Below, piece by piece: positions 14,283 through 22,693 of a stretch of DNA of 32,346 nucleotides. The position numbers and the translations under genes are program-made. The stretch comes from Amycolatopsis sp. A133 (GTDB taxonomy: Bacteria > Actinomycetota > Actinomycetes > Mycobacteriales > Pseudonocardiaceae), in assembly GCF_031082405.1 (NCBI RefSeq), contig NZ_JAVHJU010000036.1:439841-472186 (forward strand), read 5' to 3'. Below the pieces are notes generated by a model. It was not told where the DNA came from and did not search any database. It saw only the letters and a list, made by a program, of their open reading frames with translations. Each line of letters starts with the position of its first letter. The first letter of the stretch is position 1.

Positions 14283-15536
14283 ATGCGGCGGATCGGGATC
14301 GTCGGAGCGGGGCAAGCGGGATTGGTCCTCGCCATCGGATTGCGGCAAAAGGGCTACGACGTCACGGTGTTCGCCGAGCGCCCCGCCGATGAAGTGCAAG
14401 CGGGCCGGCTCATCTCCAACCAGTGCCTGTTCGCCCCGGCGCTGCAGCGCGAGCGCGAACTCGGCATCAACTTCTGGGACGACGAGGCCCCGCCGATCCG
14501 CGAAGTCGCCTTCGCCGCCGCCGGTGAGGGCAGCGAGCCGTCGATGGCCTGGCGCGTGGGGCTCGACCGGCCGGCCCAGTCGGTCGACCAGCGCGTGAAG
14601 GTGTCGGACTGGATGGCCGAGTTCGAACGCCTCGGCGGCGAACTGCGCCTCCGCCGGATCGTCCCGGCCGAGCTCGACGAGTGCGCCCGCGAGTTCGAGC
14701 TGCTCGTGGTGGCCGCCGGCCGCGGGCCGCAGTTCGACGCGCTCTTCCCGCGCGACGACGAGCGTTCGCCCTACCGCGAACCGCAGCGCGCGATCGGCAT
14801 CCTGTACGTCGACGGGAAGCTGGACGCGGTTCCCGGGCTGACGTTCGGGATGTCCCCGACCGGGGAGTTCTTCCTGCTGCCGGTGCTTTCGGTGCACGGA
14901 CCGGCGCACGGCATCGGCTTCTTCGGCGTGCCCGGCGGCCCGCTCGACGTCTGGGACAGTGTCGCCGACGTCGAGCAGCACTACGAGACGGCGCGGAGGC
15001 TGCTGCGCACGCAATACCCGTGGCAAGCCGCGCTCCTCGACGACGCCCGCCCGGTGGCGCCCACCGAACTGCTGCACGGCCGGATCACGCCGATCGTCCG
15101 GCACCCGGTGGGCACCCTGCCGTCCGGGGCGAAGGTCCTCGCGATGGGCGACACCGCGGTGACCAACGACCCGGTCGGCGGCCAGGGCGCCAACCTGGCC
15201 GCCCGCGCGGCCCGGGCGTACCAGGAGGCGATCGTCGACCGCGGTGACCGGCCGTTCGACGAGGAGTTCATGCACGCCGCCTTCGCCCGCTACTGGCACC
15301 ACGCCCGCCCCGCGACGCGGTTCAACAACGACCTCCTGGCCCCGCCGCCGGAGCACGTCCTGGCCACTTTGGCCGCCGGCCAGCGTGAACCGCGGGTGGC
15401 GCACCGGTTTGCGCACCTCTTCGAGGATCCGGCCGATTACGAGGGTTGGCTCGACGATCCCGAGGCGGCGTGGCGGTACCTTCAGTCCGGGGCGCAGAGC
15501 GTGCCCGGGGCAGGAACGGCGCCGACGGTGAAATAG
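14283..15536 (+). CDS. StyA-type FAD-dependent monooxygenase
   Basis: A 417-residue flavoprotein matching the styrene/indole monooxygenase oxygenase component in length and layout. The dinucleotide fold starts at residue 4 (IGIVGAGQAGLVLAIGL), and the second FAD motif is KVLAMGDTAVTNDPVGGQGAN. StyA-type enzymes epoxidise styrene or indole using FADH2 supplied by a separate reductase, StyB. No StyB-like reductase, styrene isomerase or aldehyde dehydrogenase is adjacent, and the protein is too short to be a StyA2B fusion. Reduced flavin must therefore come from elsewhere. The ATG at 14283 follows GGGGAGGGGCGG. The last 55 bases overlap the convergent hydrolase gene. Confidence 0.9.
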   Translation: MRRIGIVGAGQAGLVLAIGLRQKGYDVTVFAERPADEVQAGRLISNQCLFAPALQRERELGINFWDDEAPPIREVAFAAAGEGSEPSMAWRVGLDRPAQSVDQRVKVSDWMAEFERLGGELRLRRIVPAELDECAREFELLVVAAGRGPQFDALFPRDDERSPYREPQRAIGILYVDGKLDAVPGLTFGMSPTGEFFLLPVLSVHGPAHGIGFFGVPGGPLDVWDSVADVEQHYETARRLLRTQYPWQAALLDDARPVAPTELLHGRITPIVRHPVGTLPSGAKVLAMGDTAVTNDPVGGQGANLAARAARAYQEAIVDRGDRPFDEEFMHAAFARYWHHARPATRFNNDLLAPPPEHVLATLAAGQREPRVAHRFAHLFEDPADYEGWLDDPEAAWRYLQSGAQSVPGAGTAPTVK

Positions 15537-16912
15537 CGGTCCAGCCACGCGTCAACGCATGCGCTCTTGCCGCGGGAACCGTGGCCGTACGTGTCCAGGC
15601 TCAGCAAGCGCGCGTTGGCGAGCAGGCGCTCGGTTCGTTGCGCGCCGGCGTACGGGGTCTCCAGGTCGCCCTGGCGGTTGGCCAGCAGCAAGATCGGGGC
15701 CGTTGGGCGGTTCCACGGTCCCGCGTAGCGGCCCGTGTCCGAGACCTCCCACGTGGCGCACGGCAGCGTCTTGTAGACGTCGTACGGGCCGAAACCTCGC
15801 CCGATCTGGTCGGCGCGCTGGGCGAAGTCCCACCAGACGGCCGGATCACGCGGGTTCTCCGCATCCGAACACAGTGTTGCGCCGCCGCCCAGCATGGAGT
15901 CGATGTCCGGGGGGCCGGCCGGAGATGCCGGAGCGGGAGAAGCCGGGTCGGCCAAGGCCTGGAGGAACGCCGTGAGCAGAGGCGCAGACTCGGCGTCGGT
16001 CAGGTAGCTGTGGATGCGGGCGATTGCGCTCTGGTAGGTGACCGTCACCGGGCGTCCGGTCGTGTCCGTCACCGTGATCGGGCCGGTCGCCAAGCGGTCG
16101 AGAATGGCGGAATAGTCGAAGGTGCAGCGGGCCGCGCAAGCGTCCAGAAAGGACTGCAGGGCCCGTGGGCCGTCTTCGAAGCCGCGCAGGCGGTAGCTCA
16201 TCGGGGCCGTGCCCGTCGACCAGCGCACCGGGTCGTCGACCGCGTCCAGTGCCAGCGCGCCCACCCGGGCGGGGAACAGGTTCGCGTACGTTTCGCCGAG
16301 GTACGTGCCGTACGACTTCCCGTAGTACCGCAGTTTCGGCTCGCCGAACGCCGCGCGCAGCCGGTCGAGGTCGCGGGCGATCGTGCCCGTCGACAAGTGG
16401 TTCGCCAGGGGGCCCGCGTTCTGCTCGCACAAGCCGGTGACCGTGCGCGTGTCCGCGATCTGCTGCTGCTCGGCCGCACGGGTCAGCGGGAACGTGCCGA
16501 GGGCTCGTTGCAGCACTTCGAGCTGTGATGGATCGGTGAAGCAGTGGATCTTCGCACTGGCGCCGACGCCGCGTGGGTCGAATCCGACGATGTCGTAGCG
16601 AGCGTGCAAGGAGGGCGTCAACGCCGGGGCGAACCGGCCGGACGAACCCGGGCCGCCCGGGTTGTAGAAGATGGTGCCCAGCTTGCGGGCCTGGTCGGTG
16701 GCCGGCAGCCGGGCGACCGCCAGCCGCACCGTGCCCGCCGAACTGTCCTGATAGGACAGTGGGACGTCGAGGTGGCCGCAGTCGTAACCGGCCTGGCAAG
16801 AGGCTTCCCAGACGATTCCGGCGGGGCTCGCCGCGGCCGCGGGGGCGAGGGCGCCCACCGCGAGCGCGGCGGCCCCCAGAGCCGTCGCAGTGCGGAGTTT
16901 CCGAGAGGTCAT
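15482..16912 (-). CDS. Secreted alpha/beta hydrolase, tripeptidyl aminopeptidase type
   Basis: A 476-residue exported hydrolase with signal peptide MTSRKLRTATALGAAALAVG, cleaving near residue 28 (AAAASPAG). The oxyanion loop is NPGGPGSSG (84-92), the nucleophile elbow is YYGKSYGTY with S200, an acid lies near ANRQGDLETP and the His in TYGHGS; the C-terminal TAP-like domain is complete. Proteins of this type (SlpD/SlpE, tripeptidyl aminopeptidase) trim peptides outside the cell. Six or more cysteines suggest disulfides in the mature enzyme. It is convergent with, and overlaps, the monooxygenase gene at 15482-15536. Upstream is an 81-base spacer before the LLM gene's end, enough for its own promoter. 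Confidence 0.92.
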   Translation of the reverse strand: MTSRKLRTATALGAAALAVGALAPAAAASPAGIVWEASCQAGYDCGHLDVPLSYQDSSAGTVRLAVARLPATDQARKLGTIFYNPGGPGSSGRFAPALTPSLHARYDIVGFDPRGVGASAKIHCFTDPSQLEVLQRALGTFPLTRAAEQQQIADTRTVTGLCEQNAGPLANHLSTGTIARDLDRLRAAFGEPKLRYYGKSYGTYLGETYANLFPARVGALALDAVDDPVRWSTGTAPMSYRLRGFEDGPRALQSFLDACAARCTFDYSAILDRLATGPITVTDTTGRPVTVTYQSAIARIHSYLTDAESAPLLTAFLQALADPASPAPASPAGPPDIDSMLGGGATLCSDAENPRDPAVWWDFAQRADQIGRGFGPYDVYKTLPCATWEVSDTGRYAGPWNRPTAPILLLANRQGDLETPYAGAQRTERLLANARLLSLDTYGHGSRGKSACVDAWLDRYFTVGAVPAPGTLCAPD

Positions 16913-16993
16913 GGAAGCGACCTTCCCGTCCCGGACCCGGTGGGTGCGATGGGGTGAACCACCGAATCCGGGGTGGGGTAAACCTCAGCTCGA

Positions 16994-17992
16994 TCAGGTG
17001 GTGAGCTTCGGGATGATCTGCGATCCGTAGGACGCCAGCGTCGCCTCCCGGTCGTCGTGCATCAGGTACAGCGAGAACTGGTCCACGCCCAGCTCCGCCA
17101 GTTCCTGCAGGCGGGAGAGGTGCGCGGACGGCGGGCCCAGCAGGCAGAACCGGTCGACGATCTCGTCCGGGACGAACTCCGTCGACGGGTTGCCCGCCTT
17201 GCCGTGGTGGCTGTAGTCGTAACCCTCGCGCTCGCGGATGTAGTCGGTCAGCTCGCGGGGCACCGCGCCCGACGAGCCGTAGCGCGCGACCAGGTCCGCG
17301 ACGTGGTTGCCGACCATCCCGCCGAACCACCGCAGCTGTTCGCGCTGGTGCGGGAGGTCGTCGCCGACGTACGCCGGTGCCGCGACGCAGATCGTGATGC
17401 CGGCCGGGTCGCGGCCGGCGGCGCGGGCCGCGTCGCGGACCGCGCCGATCGTCCAGCGGGCGATCGCCGGGTCGGCGCACTGCAGGATGAAGCCGTCGGC
17501 GTGCTCGCCGACCGTCTGCAGCGCCTTCGGCCCGTACCCGGCCATCCACATCTCGAGCTGCCCGTTGGTGACCCACGGGAGCTGCACGGTCTTGTCGTTC
17601 ATCGTCACCGCGCGGCCTTCGGCCAGGTCCTTGACCACGCGCATGCAGTCGCGCACGGTGGCCAAAGTGGACGGTGGCTTGCCGACCACCCGGTGCGCGG
17701 AGTCGCCGCGGCCGATGCCGCAGACCGTGCGGTTGCCGTACATGTCGTTCAGCGTGGCGAACGTCGACGCCATCACCGACCAGTCCCGCGTCCCGGGGCT
17801 GGTCACCATCGGTCCCACGACCAGTGACGACGTCGCGGCCAGCGCGGCCGAATAGATGACGAACGGTTCCTGCCACAGCACGCAGGAGTCGAACGTCCAG
17901 CCGTAGCGGAACCCGCAGGCCTCGGCGTCCTTCATCAGCCGCACGACGTCACGCGCGGGCGGGTCGGTCTGCAGCACGATCCCGAAGTCCAT
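16994..17992 (-). CDS. LLM-class F420-dependent oxidoreductase
   Basis: A 332-residue luciferase-like (beta/alpha)8 barrel protein, MDFGIVLQTDPPARDVVRLM at the start, with PMVTSPGTRDWSVMASTFAT and GIGRGDSAHRVVGKPPST typical of the F420-dependent group. It matches the TIGR03842-like subfamily that recurs beside dihydropyrimidinase and nitrilase genes in actinobacteria. It is the last gene of the operon running from the NCS1 transporter. A purine-rich AGGAAGGAGGAGG directly precedes the ATG at 17992. Its substrate is unproven. By position it is a candidate for the pyrimidine-reducing or dihydropyrimidine-oxidising step otherwise missing from the operon. The alternative is an unrelated F420- or FMN-linked oxidation such as a RutA-like ring cleavage. 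Confidence 0.9.
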   Translation of the reverse strand: MDFGIVLQTDPPARDVVRLMKDAEACGFRYGWTFDSCVLWQEPFVIYSAALAATSSLVVGPMVTSPGTRDWSVMASTFATLNDMYGNRTVCGIGRGDSAHRVVGKPPSTLATVRDCMRVVKDLAEGRAVTMNDKTVQLPWVTNGQLEMWMAGYGPKALQTVGEHADGFILQCADPAIARWTIGAVRDAARAAGRDPAGITICVAAPAYVGDDLPHQREQLRWFGGMVGNHVADLVARYGSSGAVPRELTDYIREREGYDYSHHGKAGNPSTEFVPDEIVDRFCLLGPPSAHLSRLQELAELGVDQFSLYLMHDDREATLASYGSQIIPKLTT

Positions 17993-18018
17993 CCTCCTCC
18001 TTCCTCCCCTCCACCACC

Positions 18019-18055
18019 CTCAACGGAGTGGCTTCGCCACGCTGTGCTGACTTAG
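18019..18055. repeat. Dispersed hairpin repeat, copy 2 (intergenic)
   Basis: Second copy of the element at 5477-5513, with stem GTGGC/GCCAC around TTC at 18028-18040. It ends on the stop codon of the dihydropyrimidinase gene (18052-18054) and lies in the 59-base gap before the LLM gene. It could affect mRNA stability between the two genes. Confidence 0.65.
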
Positions 18056-19434
18056 TTCAGGTACTGGTTCAGCGAGCGGGACAGGAACCTGCCGTGCGAC
18101 GTCGAACCCGAGAAACCGGAAGGCGACACGACAACGCGCCCACGAGACAGCACCGTGTGCACGCGACCGGTGATTTCGAACCCCTCGTACGCCGAGTAGT
18201 CGACGTTCATGTGGTGCGTCGAAGCCGACAGTGTCTGCGTCGCCGAAGGGTCGTAGATCACGATGTCCGCGTCCGAACCCGCCGCGATGACTCCCTTCCT
18301 CGGGTACAGCCCGAACATCCGCGCCGGTGTCGCCGAGCACGTCTCCACCCACCGGCCGAGGGTTAGCCGGCCGGCAACGACGCCTTGGTGCAGCAGGTCC
18401 ATCCGGTGCTCGACGCCCGGCATCCCGTTCGGGATGGCCCGGAAGTCGCCGCGGCCCAGTTCCTTCTGGTCCTTGAAGCAGAACGGGCAGTGGTCGGTGG
18501 ACACCACGGACAGGTCGTTCGTCCGCAGTCCGCGCCACAGGTCGGCCTGGTGCGACTTCTCGCGCAACGGCGGCGAAGCCACGTACTTGGCGCCTTCGAA
18601 GTCCGGCTTCGCCAAGTCCTCGATGGAGAGGTACAGGTACTGCGGGCACGTTTCCGCGAAGACGTTCTGCCCCTCGTTGCGCGCTTCCGCCACGGCCGCA
18701 AGCGCTTGCGACGCCGAAAGGTGCACGATGTACAGCGGTGAACCGGTCACCTTCGCGAGCTGGATCGCCCGCGACGTCGCTTCTCCTTCCAGTTCCGGTG
18801 GACGCGTCAGGCCGTGCTGGACCGGGTCGATGTTCCCGGCCTCGAAAGCCTGCGCGGCCAGCTGGTCGATCGCGATGCCGTTTTCGGCGTGCATCATGAT
18901 CGTAGCGCCGATTTCCCGCGCTTTCTGCATGGCCAGCAGGATTTCCCCGTCCGTGGAGTAGAAAACCCCCGGGTACGCCATGAACATCTTGAAGCTGCCG
19001 ACACCGCCGTCGATGCAGGCTTCCATCTCCTTCAGCGACTGGTCGTTGACGTCGGAGACGATCATGTGGAAGCCGTAGTCGATGGCGCAGTTGCCGTCCG
19101 CCTTGGCGTGCCACTTGTCCAGTGTGGACAGCAGGGACGTGCCCTTGGCCTGCACGGCGAAGTCGATGATCGTGGTGGTGCCGCCCCACGCGGCCGCCGT
19201 GGTCCCGGTCGAGAACGTGTCGACCGAGTGCGTGCCGCCGAACGGCATCTCCATGTGCGTGTGGGCGTCGATGCCACCGGGCAGCACGTACTTCCCGGTG
19301 GCGTCGATCGTCTCGTCGCCGGTCAGCGTCCCGGGCGCCCCGACGGCGGCGATGGTTTCGCCGTCGACGAGGACGTCCGCCAGGAGAGCGCCCGACGGCG
19401 AGACGACTTGGCCACCACTGATGAGCGTGGTCAT
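18052..19434 (-). CDS. hydA: Dihydropyrimidinase/hydantoinase
   Basis: A 460-residue amidohydrolase that opens the ring of dihydrouracil, dihydrothymine or hydantoins to N-carbamoyl amino acids. The binuclear metal site is complete: H58-x-H60 (DAHTH), carbamylated K149 (GSFKMFMAYPG), H182 (MMHAENG), H238 (IVHLSAS) and D314 (STDHCPF). The ATG at 19434 overlaps the stop of the nitrilase gene (TGATG), so the two are translationally coupled. The nitrilase downstream in the pathway would take its product, N-carbamoyl-beta-alanine. D-hydantoinases are close relatives, so hydantoin use is an alternative. The 3' end abuts a hairpin repeat at 18019-18055. Confidence 0.94.
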   Translation of the reverse strand: MTTLISGGQVVSPSGALLADVLVDGETIAAVGAPGTLTGDETIDATGKYVLPGGIDAHTHMEMPFGGTHSVDTFSTGTTAAAWGGTTTIIDFAVQAKGTSLLSTLDKWHAKADGNCAIDYGFHMIVSDVNDQSLKEMEACIDGGVGSFKMFMAYPGVFYSTDGEILLAMQKAREIGATIMMHAENGIAIDQLAAQAFEAGNIDPVQHGLTRPPELEGEATSRAIQLAKVTGSPLYIVHLSASQALAAVAEARNEGQNVFAETCPQYLYLSIEDLAKPDFEGAKYVASPPLREKSHQADLWRGLRTNDLSVVSTDHCPFCFKDQKELGRGDFRAIPNGMPGVEHRMDLLHQGVVAGRLTLGRWVETCSATPARMFGLYPRKGVIAAGSDADIVIYDPSATQTLSASTHHMNVDYSAYEGFEITGRVHTVLSRGRVVVSPSGFSGSTSHGRFLSRSLNQYLN

Positions 19435-20273
19435 CAGGCCTCCGCGAGGGGGCCGTAGGTGTCCGGGCGGCGGTCGCGGTAGAACGCCCACTGGTTGCGG
19501 ACGTCGTCGAGCAACCCCAGGTCGAGGTCGCGCACGACGACCTCGTCGTCGGTGTCGGACGCGGCGTCGCCGACGAGCTGCCCGCGCGGGTCGACGAAGT
19601 ACGTCTGTCCGTAGAAGTCGTTGTCGCCCAGCGGTTCCACGCCAACGCGGTTGATCGCGCCGACGAAGTACTCGTTCGCCACCGCGGCCGCCGGCTGCTC
19701 CAGCCGCCACAGGTACTGCGACAGGTTGCGGCTGGTCGCCGACGGGTTGAACACGATCTTCGCTCCGGCGAGGCCGAGCGCGCGCCAGCCCTCGGGGAAG
19801 TGCCGCTCGTAGCAGATGTAGACGCCGATGCGGCCCACCGCCGTGTCGAACACCGGGTAGCCGAGGTTGCCGGGCCGGAAGTAGAACTTCTCCCAGAACC
19901 CCTTGACCTGCGGGATGTGGTTCTTGCGGTACTTGCCGAGGTAGGTGCCGTCGGCGTCGATCACCGCGGCGGTGTTGTAGTAGACGCCGGGCTGCTCGAC
20001 CTCGTACATCGGCACGATCAGCACGATGCCGTGGCGCTGGGCCACCTCCTGCATGAGCTGGGTCGTCGGGCCGTCGGGGATGGCCTCGGTGTAGGAGTAG
20101 TAGTCGGTGTCCTGCACCTGGCAGAAGTACGGCCCGTAGAACAGTTCCTGGAGGCAGACGACCTGGGCGCCCTGCGAAGCGGCGGTGGCGATGTGATCGA
20201 CCGCCGCCTTGATCATGGACTCCTTGTCACCCGTCCACCGCTGCTGGATCAGGCCGGCTCGGACGACGCTCAC
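19434..20273 (-). CDS. Beta-ureidopropionase-type nitrilase family protein
   Basis: A 279-residue carbon-nitrogen hydrolase predicted to split N-carbamoyl-beta-alanine to beta-alanine, CO2 and ammonia. The catalytic triad is E43 (LQELFYGPYF), K117 (KYRKNHIP) and C154 (VYICYERHF). The 'HIPQVKGFWEKFYFRPGN' region and C-terminal 'VRNQWAFYRDRRPDTY' fit the beta-ureidopropionase/N-carbamoylputrescine group. The start is the GTG at 20273, with a strong AAGGAGGAA just upstream; the longer open frame lies inside the transporter gene. Its first 47 bases overlap the 3' end of the transporter gene, and its stop overlaps the hydA start. N-carbamoyl-D-amino acid amidohydrolase is the main alternative. Confidence 0.92.
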   Translation of the reverse strand: MSVVRAGLIQQRWTGDKESMIKAAVDHIATAASQGAQVVCLQELFYGPYFCQVQDTDYYSYTEAIPDGPTTQLMQEVAQRHGIVLIVPMYEVEQPGVYYNTAAVIDADGTYLGKYRKNHIPQVKGFWEKFYFRPGNLGYPVFDTAVGRIGVYICYERHFPEGWRALGLAGAKIVFNPSATSRNLSQYLWRLEQPAAAVANEYFVGAINRVGVEPLGDNDFYGQTYFVDPRGQLVGDAASDTDDEVVVRDLDLGLLDDVRNQWAFYRDRRPDTYGPLAEA

Positions 20274-21780
20274 TTGCTTCCTCCTTGGTTGACGGACGGG
20301 ACAAGGCGGCGAAGACGACGAAGGCGCCGACCAGGCCGACCACCCAGTTGTAGTCGTAAAGGGGCTTGAGGAACGGGATGATGCCGTCGGCGGGGAACGG
20401 TCCGCCGTATGCCCCGCCGACCGCCAGAAGGGCTCCCACCAGCGTCGCGACCAGCGCGCGCCAGTTCCAGCCGCCGCTGAACCAATACACCCCATCGGGT
20501 GTGTACAGGTCCTTCAGCCGGAGCTTCGTGCGGTTGACGAGCCAGTAGCCGGCGACGAGCACCCCGGCGACCGCGCCGAGCAGACCGCCGTAGAAGCCGA
20601 GCCAGGCGAAGATGTAGATGTTCGGGTCGGAGTACAGCCGCCACGGCTGGATGAGGATGCCGATGACGCCGGTGATCCCGCCGCCGACGGCGAAGGTGAT
20701 CTTCTTCGGGAACGCGTTCGAGAAGTCGTAGGACGGGCTGACGACGTTGGCCGCCAGGTTCGCCGAGATCGTCGCCAGCACCAGCGCGACCAGGGCGACG
20801 ACGACCACGACCGGGCTGGTGAACCGGTCCGCCAGCTGCGCCGGGTCCCAGATGTCCTCGCCGTAGAGCACGTGCCCGCCCGACGTCGTCAGGATGGCCA
20901 CGATCGCGATGAACGTCATCGTCGTCGGCAGGCCGAGGAGCTGGCCGCGGACCTGCTTGCGCTGGCTGCCCCCGAAGCGGGTGAAGTCCGGCATGTTCAG
21001 CGACAGCGTCGACCAGAACGCGATCATCGCCATCAGCGACGGCGCGAACACCTTCCAGAAGTCCGGGCCCCAGCCCAGTTCGCCGGGGGCCGACAGGATC
21101 GGGCCGAGGCCGCCCGCCTTGACCAGCACGTACCCCAGCATGATCAGGAAGCCGACGGACACCAGCGGTGCCGTCCAGTTCTCGAACCGGCGGACCGCGT
21201 CCATGCCCCGCCAGATGATCAGCATCTGGCCGATCCAGAAGACCACGAAGGACAGCCACAGCGTCCAGTGCTGCCCGGCGACGACGGCGGAGTCCCGCCA
21301 CCACGAGCCGAGCAGCCGGCCGAGGATGACGTAGATGGCCTCGCCGCCGACCCAGGTCTGGATGCCGAACCAGCCGCACGCGATGAACGCGCGCAGCAGG
21401 GCGGCGAGGTTGGCGCCGCGCAGGCCGTAGAACGCGCGGGCGAACACCGGGAACGGGATGCCGTACTTCGTGCCGGCGTGGCTGTTGAGCAGCATCGGCG
21501 CGAGCACGACGAGGTTGCCGATCGTGATCGTGATCAGCGCCTGCACCCAGTTCATGCCGAGCGCGATGAGCGACGCCGCCAGGGCGTAGCTGGGGATGTT
21601 GTGCGCCATCCCCATCCAAAGCGCGAAGTAGTTGTAGGTGGTCCAAGTCCGTTTTTCGACCGGGACGGGGGCCAGTTCCTCGTTGAAGAACCGGCTGCCT
21701 TCGAGAGACCGGACGTCGGCGGGATCGAGCTCGACCCGGCCGTCGTCGTGCACGCGCTGGTCTGCGGGTGTCGGCGCCAT
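20227..21780 (-). CDS. NCS1-family nucleobase/hydantoin transporter
   Basis: A 517-residue membrane protein of the nucleobase:cation symporter-1 family, with about 12 hydrophobic segments. The N-terminal RSLEGSRFFNEELAPVPVEK, then TWTTYNYFALWMGMAHNIP and the loop SHAGTKYGIPFPVFARAFYG are signatures of the family, which imports uracil, allantoin, cytosine or hydantoins with Na+ or H+. It is the first gene of the catabolic operon, so it most likely supplies the pyrimidine or hydantoin. The ATG at 21780 follows a 220-base spacer with a compound inverted repeat (21820-21857). Exact substrate is not predictable. Confidence 0.93.
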   Translation of the reverse strand: MAPTPADQRVHDDGRVELDPADVRSLEGSRFFNEELAPVPVEKRTWTTYNYFALWMGMAHNIPSYALAASLIALGMNWVQALITITIGNLVVLAPMLLNSHAGTKYGIPFPVFARAFYGLRGANLAALLRAFIACGWFGIQTWVGGEAIYVILGRLLGSWWRDSAVVAGQHWTLWLSFVVFWIGQMLIIWRGMDAVRRFENWTAPLVSVGFLIMLGYVLVKAGGLGPILSAPGELGWGPDFWKVFAPSLMAMIAFWSTLSLNMPDFTRFGGSQRKQVRGQLLGLPTTMTFIAIVAILTTSGGHVLYGEDIWDPAQLADRFTSPVVVVVALVALVLATISANLAANVVSPSYDFSNAFPKKITFAVGGGITGVIGILIQPWRLYSDPNIYIFAWLGFYGGLLGAVAGVLVAGYWLVNRTKLRLKDLYTPDGVYWFSGGWNWRALVATLVGALLAVGGAYGGPFPADGIIPFLKPLYDYNWVVGLVGAFVVFAALSRPSTKEEASERRPSRPDPAAVDG

Positions 21781-21819
21781 TGCGGCATCCTGCGCGCCAG
21801 GTCAGGGCCGGGGCAACGG

Positions 21820-21857
21820 CAGACTGTTCACTCTTCGCTGATCAGGAGTGCAGTCTG
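21820..21857. promoter_or_regulatory. Compound inverted repeat upstream of the NCS1 operon
   Basis: CAGACTG (21820-21826) pairs with CAGTCTG (21851-21857) and, inside, CACTC (21829-21833) pairs with GAGTG (21846-21850). It lies 40-77 bases before the transporter ATG. The left arm CAGACTGT recurs at 28727-28734 in the PucR/mmsA promoter region, hinting at a shared regulator. Confidence 0.5.
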
Positions 21858-21935
21858 TCGATTGCGCTCGGGGGTGCCGGAGTGCATGACCTGCGTCACA
21901 CATCCAGCCGTCACGAACCGGCAAAGCGGGTGAAA

Positions 21936-21993
21936 CGTCTCCACAGGATCTTCACACTTCACACGAACCGTCTCCACCGGGGGTGCTTAGGGT
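21936..21993 (+). promoter_or_regulatory. Promoter region of the two-component operon with direct repeats
   Basis: CGTCTCCAC occurs at 21936-21944 and 21969-21977, ACGAACCG at 21913-21920 and 21963-21970, and TTCACAC is repeated in tandem at 21951-21964. TAGGGT (21988-21993) is a plausible -10 for a nearly leaderless mRNA starting at the ATG at 22001. Such direct repeats fit binding by an OmpR-type regulator, possibly the one encoded here. Confidence 0.45.
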
Positions 21994-22000
21994 CGTGACC

Positions 22001-22693
22001 ATGGAACTGGGTGGACGGCGGGTGCTCGTCGTCGAGGACGACGTCACGATCGCCGCGTCGATCGCGGCCCGGCTGCGGGCCGAGGGGTTCGGGGTGGACG
22101 TCGTCCACGACGGACCGGCCGCCGTCGAGGCGGAGGCCGCAGCGGAGCCGGATCTGGTCGTGCTCGACGTGATGCTGCCGGGGTTCGACGGCCTCGAGGT
22201 CTGCCGCCGGATCCAGGGACGGCGTCCGGTGCCGGTGCTCATGCTGACCGCGCGGGCCGACGAGACGGACATGCTGGTCGGGCTCGGCGTCGGCGCCGAC
22301 GACTACCTCACGAAGCCGTTCTCGATGCGGGTGCTGACGGCCCGGGTGCACGCGCTGCTGCGGCGGGTCGAGCGCTCGTCTTCCGTGGCGGGCACGCGGA
22401 TCGTGCTGGGCGACCTCGAAATCGACGTCGACCAGCGGCGCGTCGCCCGGGCCGGGGTCGCGGCGCAGCTGACGCCGATCGAGTTCGACCTGCTGGTGCA
22501 CTTCGCGCGGCGGCCGCGGGTGGTGCAGCCGCGGGAACGGCTGCTGTCGGAGGTGTGGGACTGGGACGTCCACGGCACGTCCGCGGGCACCCGGGCGGTG
22601 GACAGCCACATCAAGGCGCTGCGGCGGAAGCTCGGCGCGGACCTGATCCGGACCGTGCACGGCGTCGGCTACGCGTTGGAGGCGGGATCGTGA
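22001..22693 (+). CDS. OmpR-family response regulator
   Basis: A 230-residue regulator: receiver domain with acidic pocket VEDD (11-14), phospho-acceptor D56 (LVVLDVMLPG) and the conserved Lys in DDYLTKPFS; then a winged-helix DNA-binding domain with QLTPIEFDLLVHFARRP and the recognition region RAVDSHIKALRRKLG. The ATG at 22001 matches the family N-terminus; a GTG at 21995 would add two residues. The stop overlaps the GTG start of the sensor kinase (22690-22693). Direct repeats upstream suggest autoregulation. The regulon cannot be read from the window; the membrane protein gene downstream is a candidate but lies behind palindromic elements. Confidence 0.95.
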   Translation: MELGGRRVLVVEDDVTIAASIAARLRAEGFGVDVVHDGPAAVEAEAAAEPDLVVLDVMLPGFDGLEVCRRIQGRRPVPVLMLTARADETDMLVGLGVGADDYLTKPFSMRVLTARVHALLRRVERSSSVAGTRIVLGDLEIDVDQRRVARAGVAAQLTPIEFDLLVHFARRPRVVQPRERLLSEVWDWDVHGTSAGTRAVDSHIKALRRKLGADLIRTVHGVGYALEAGS

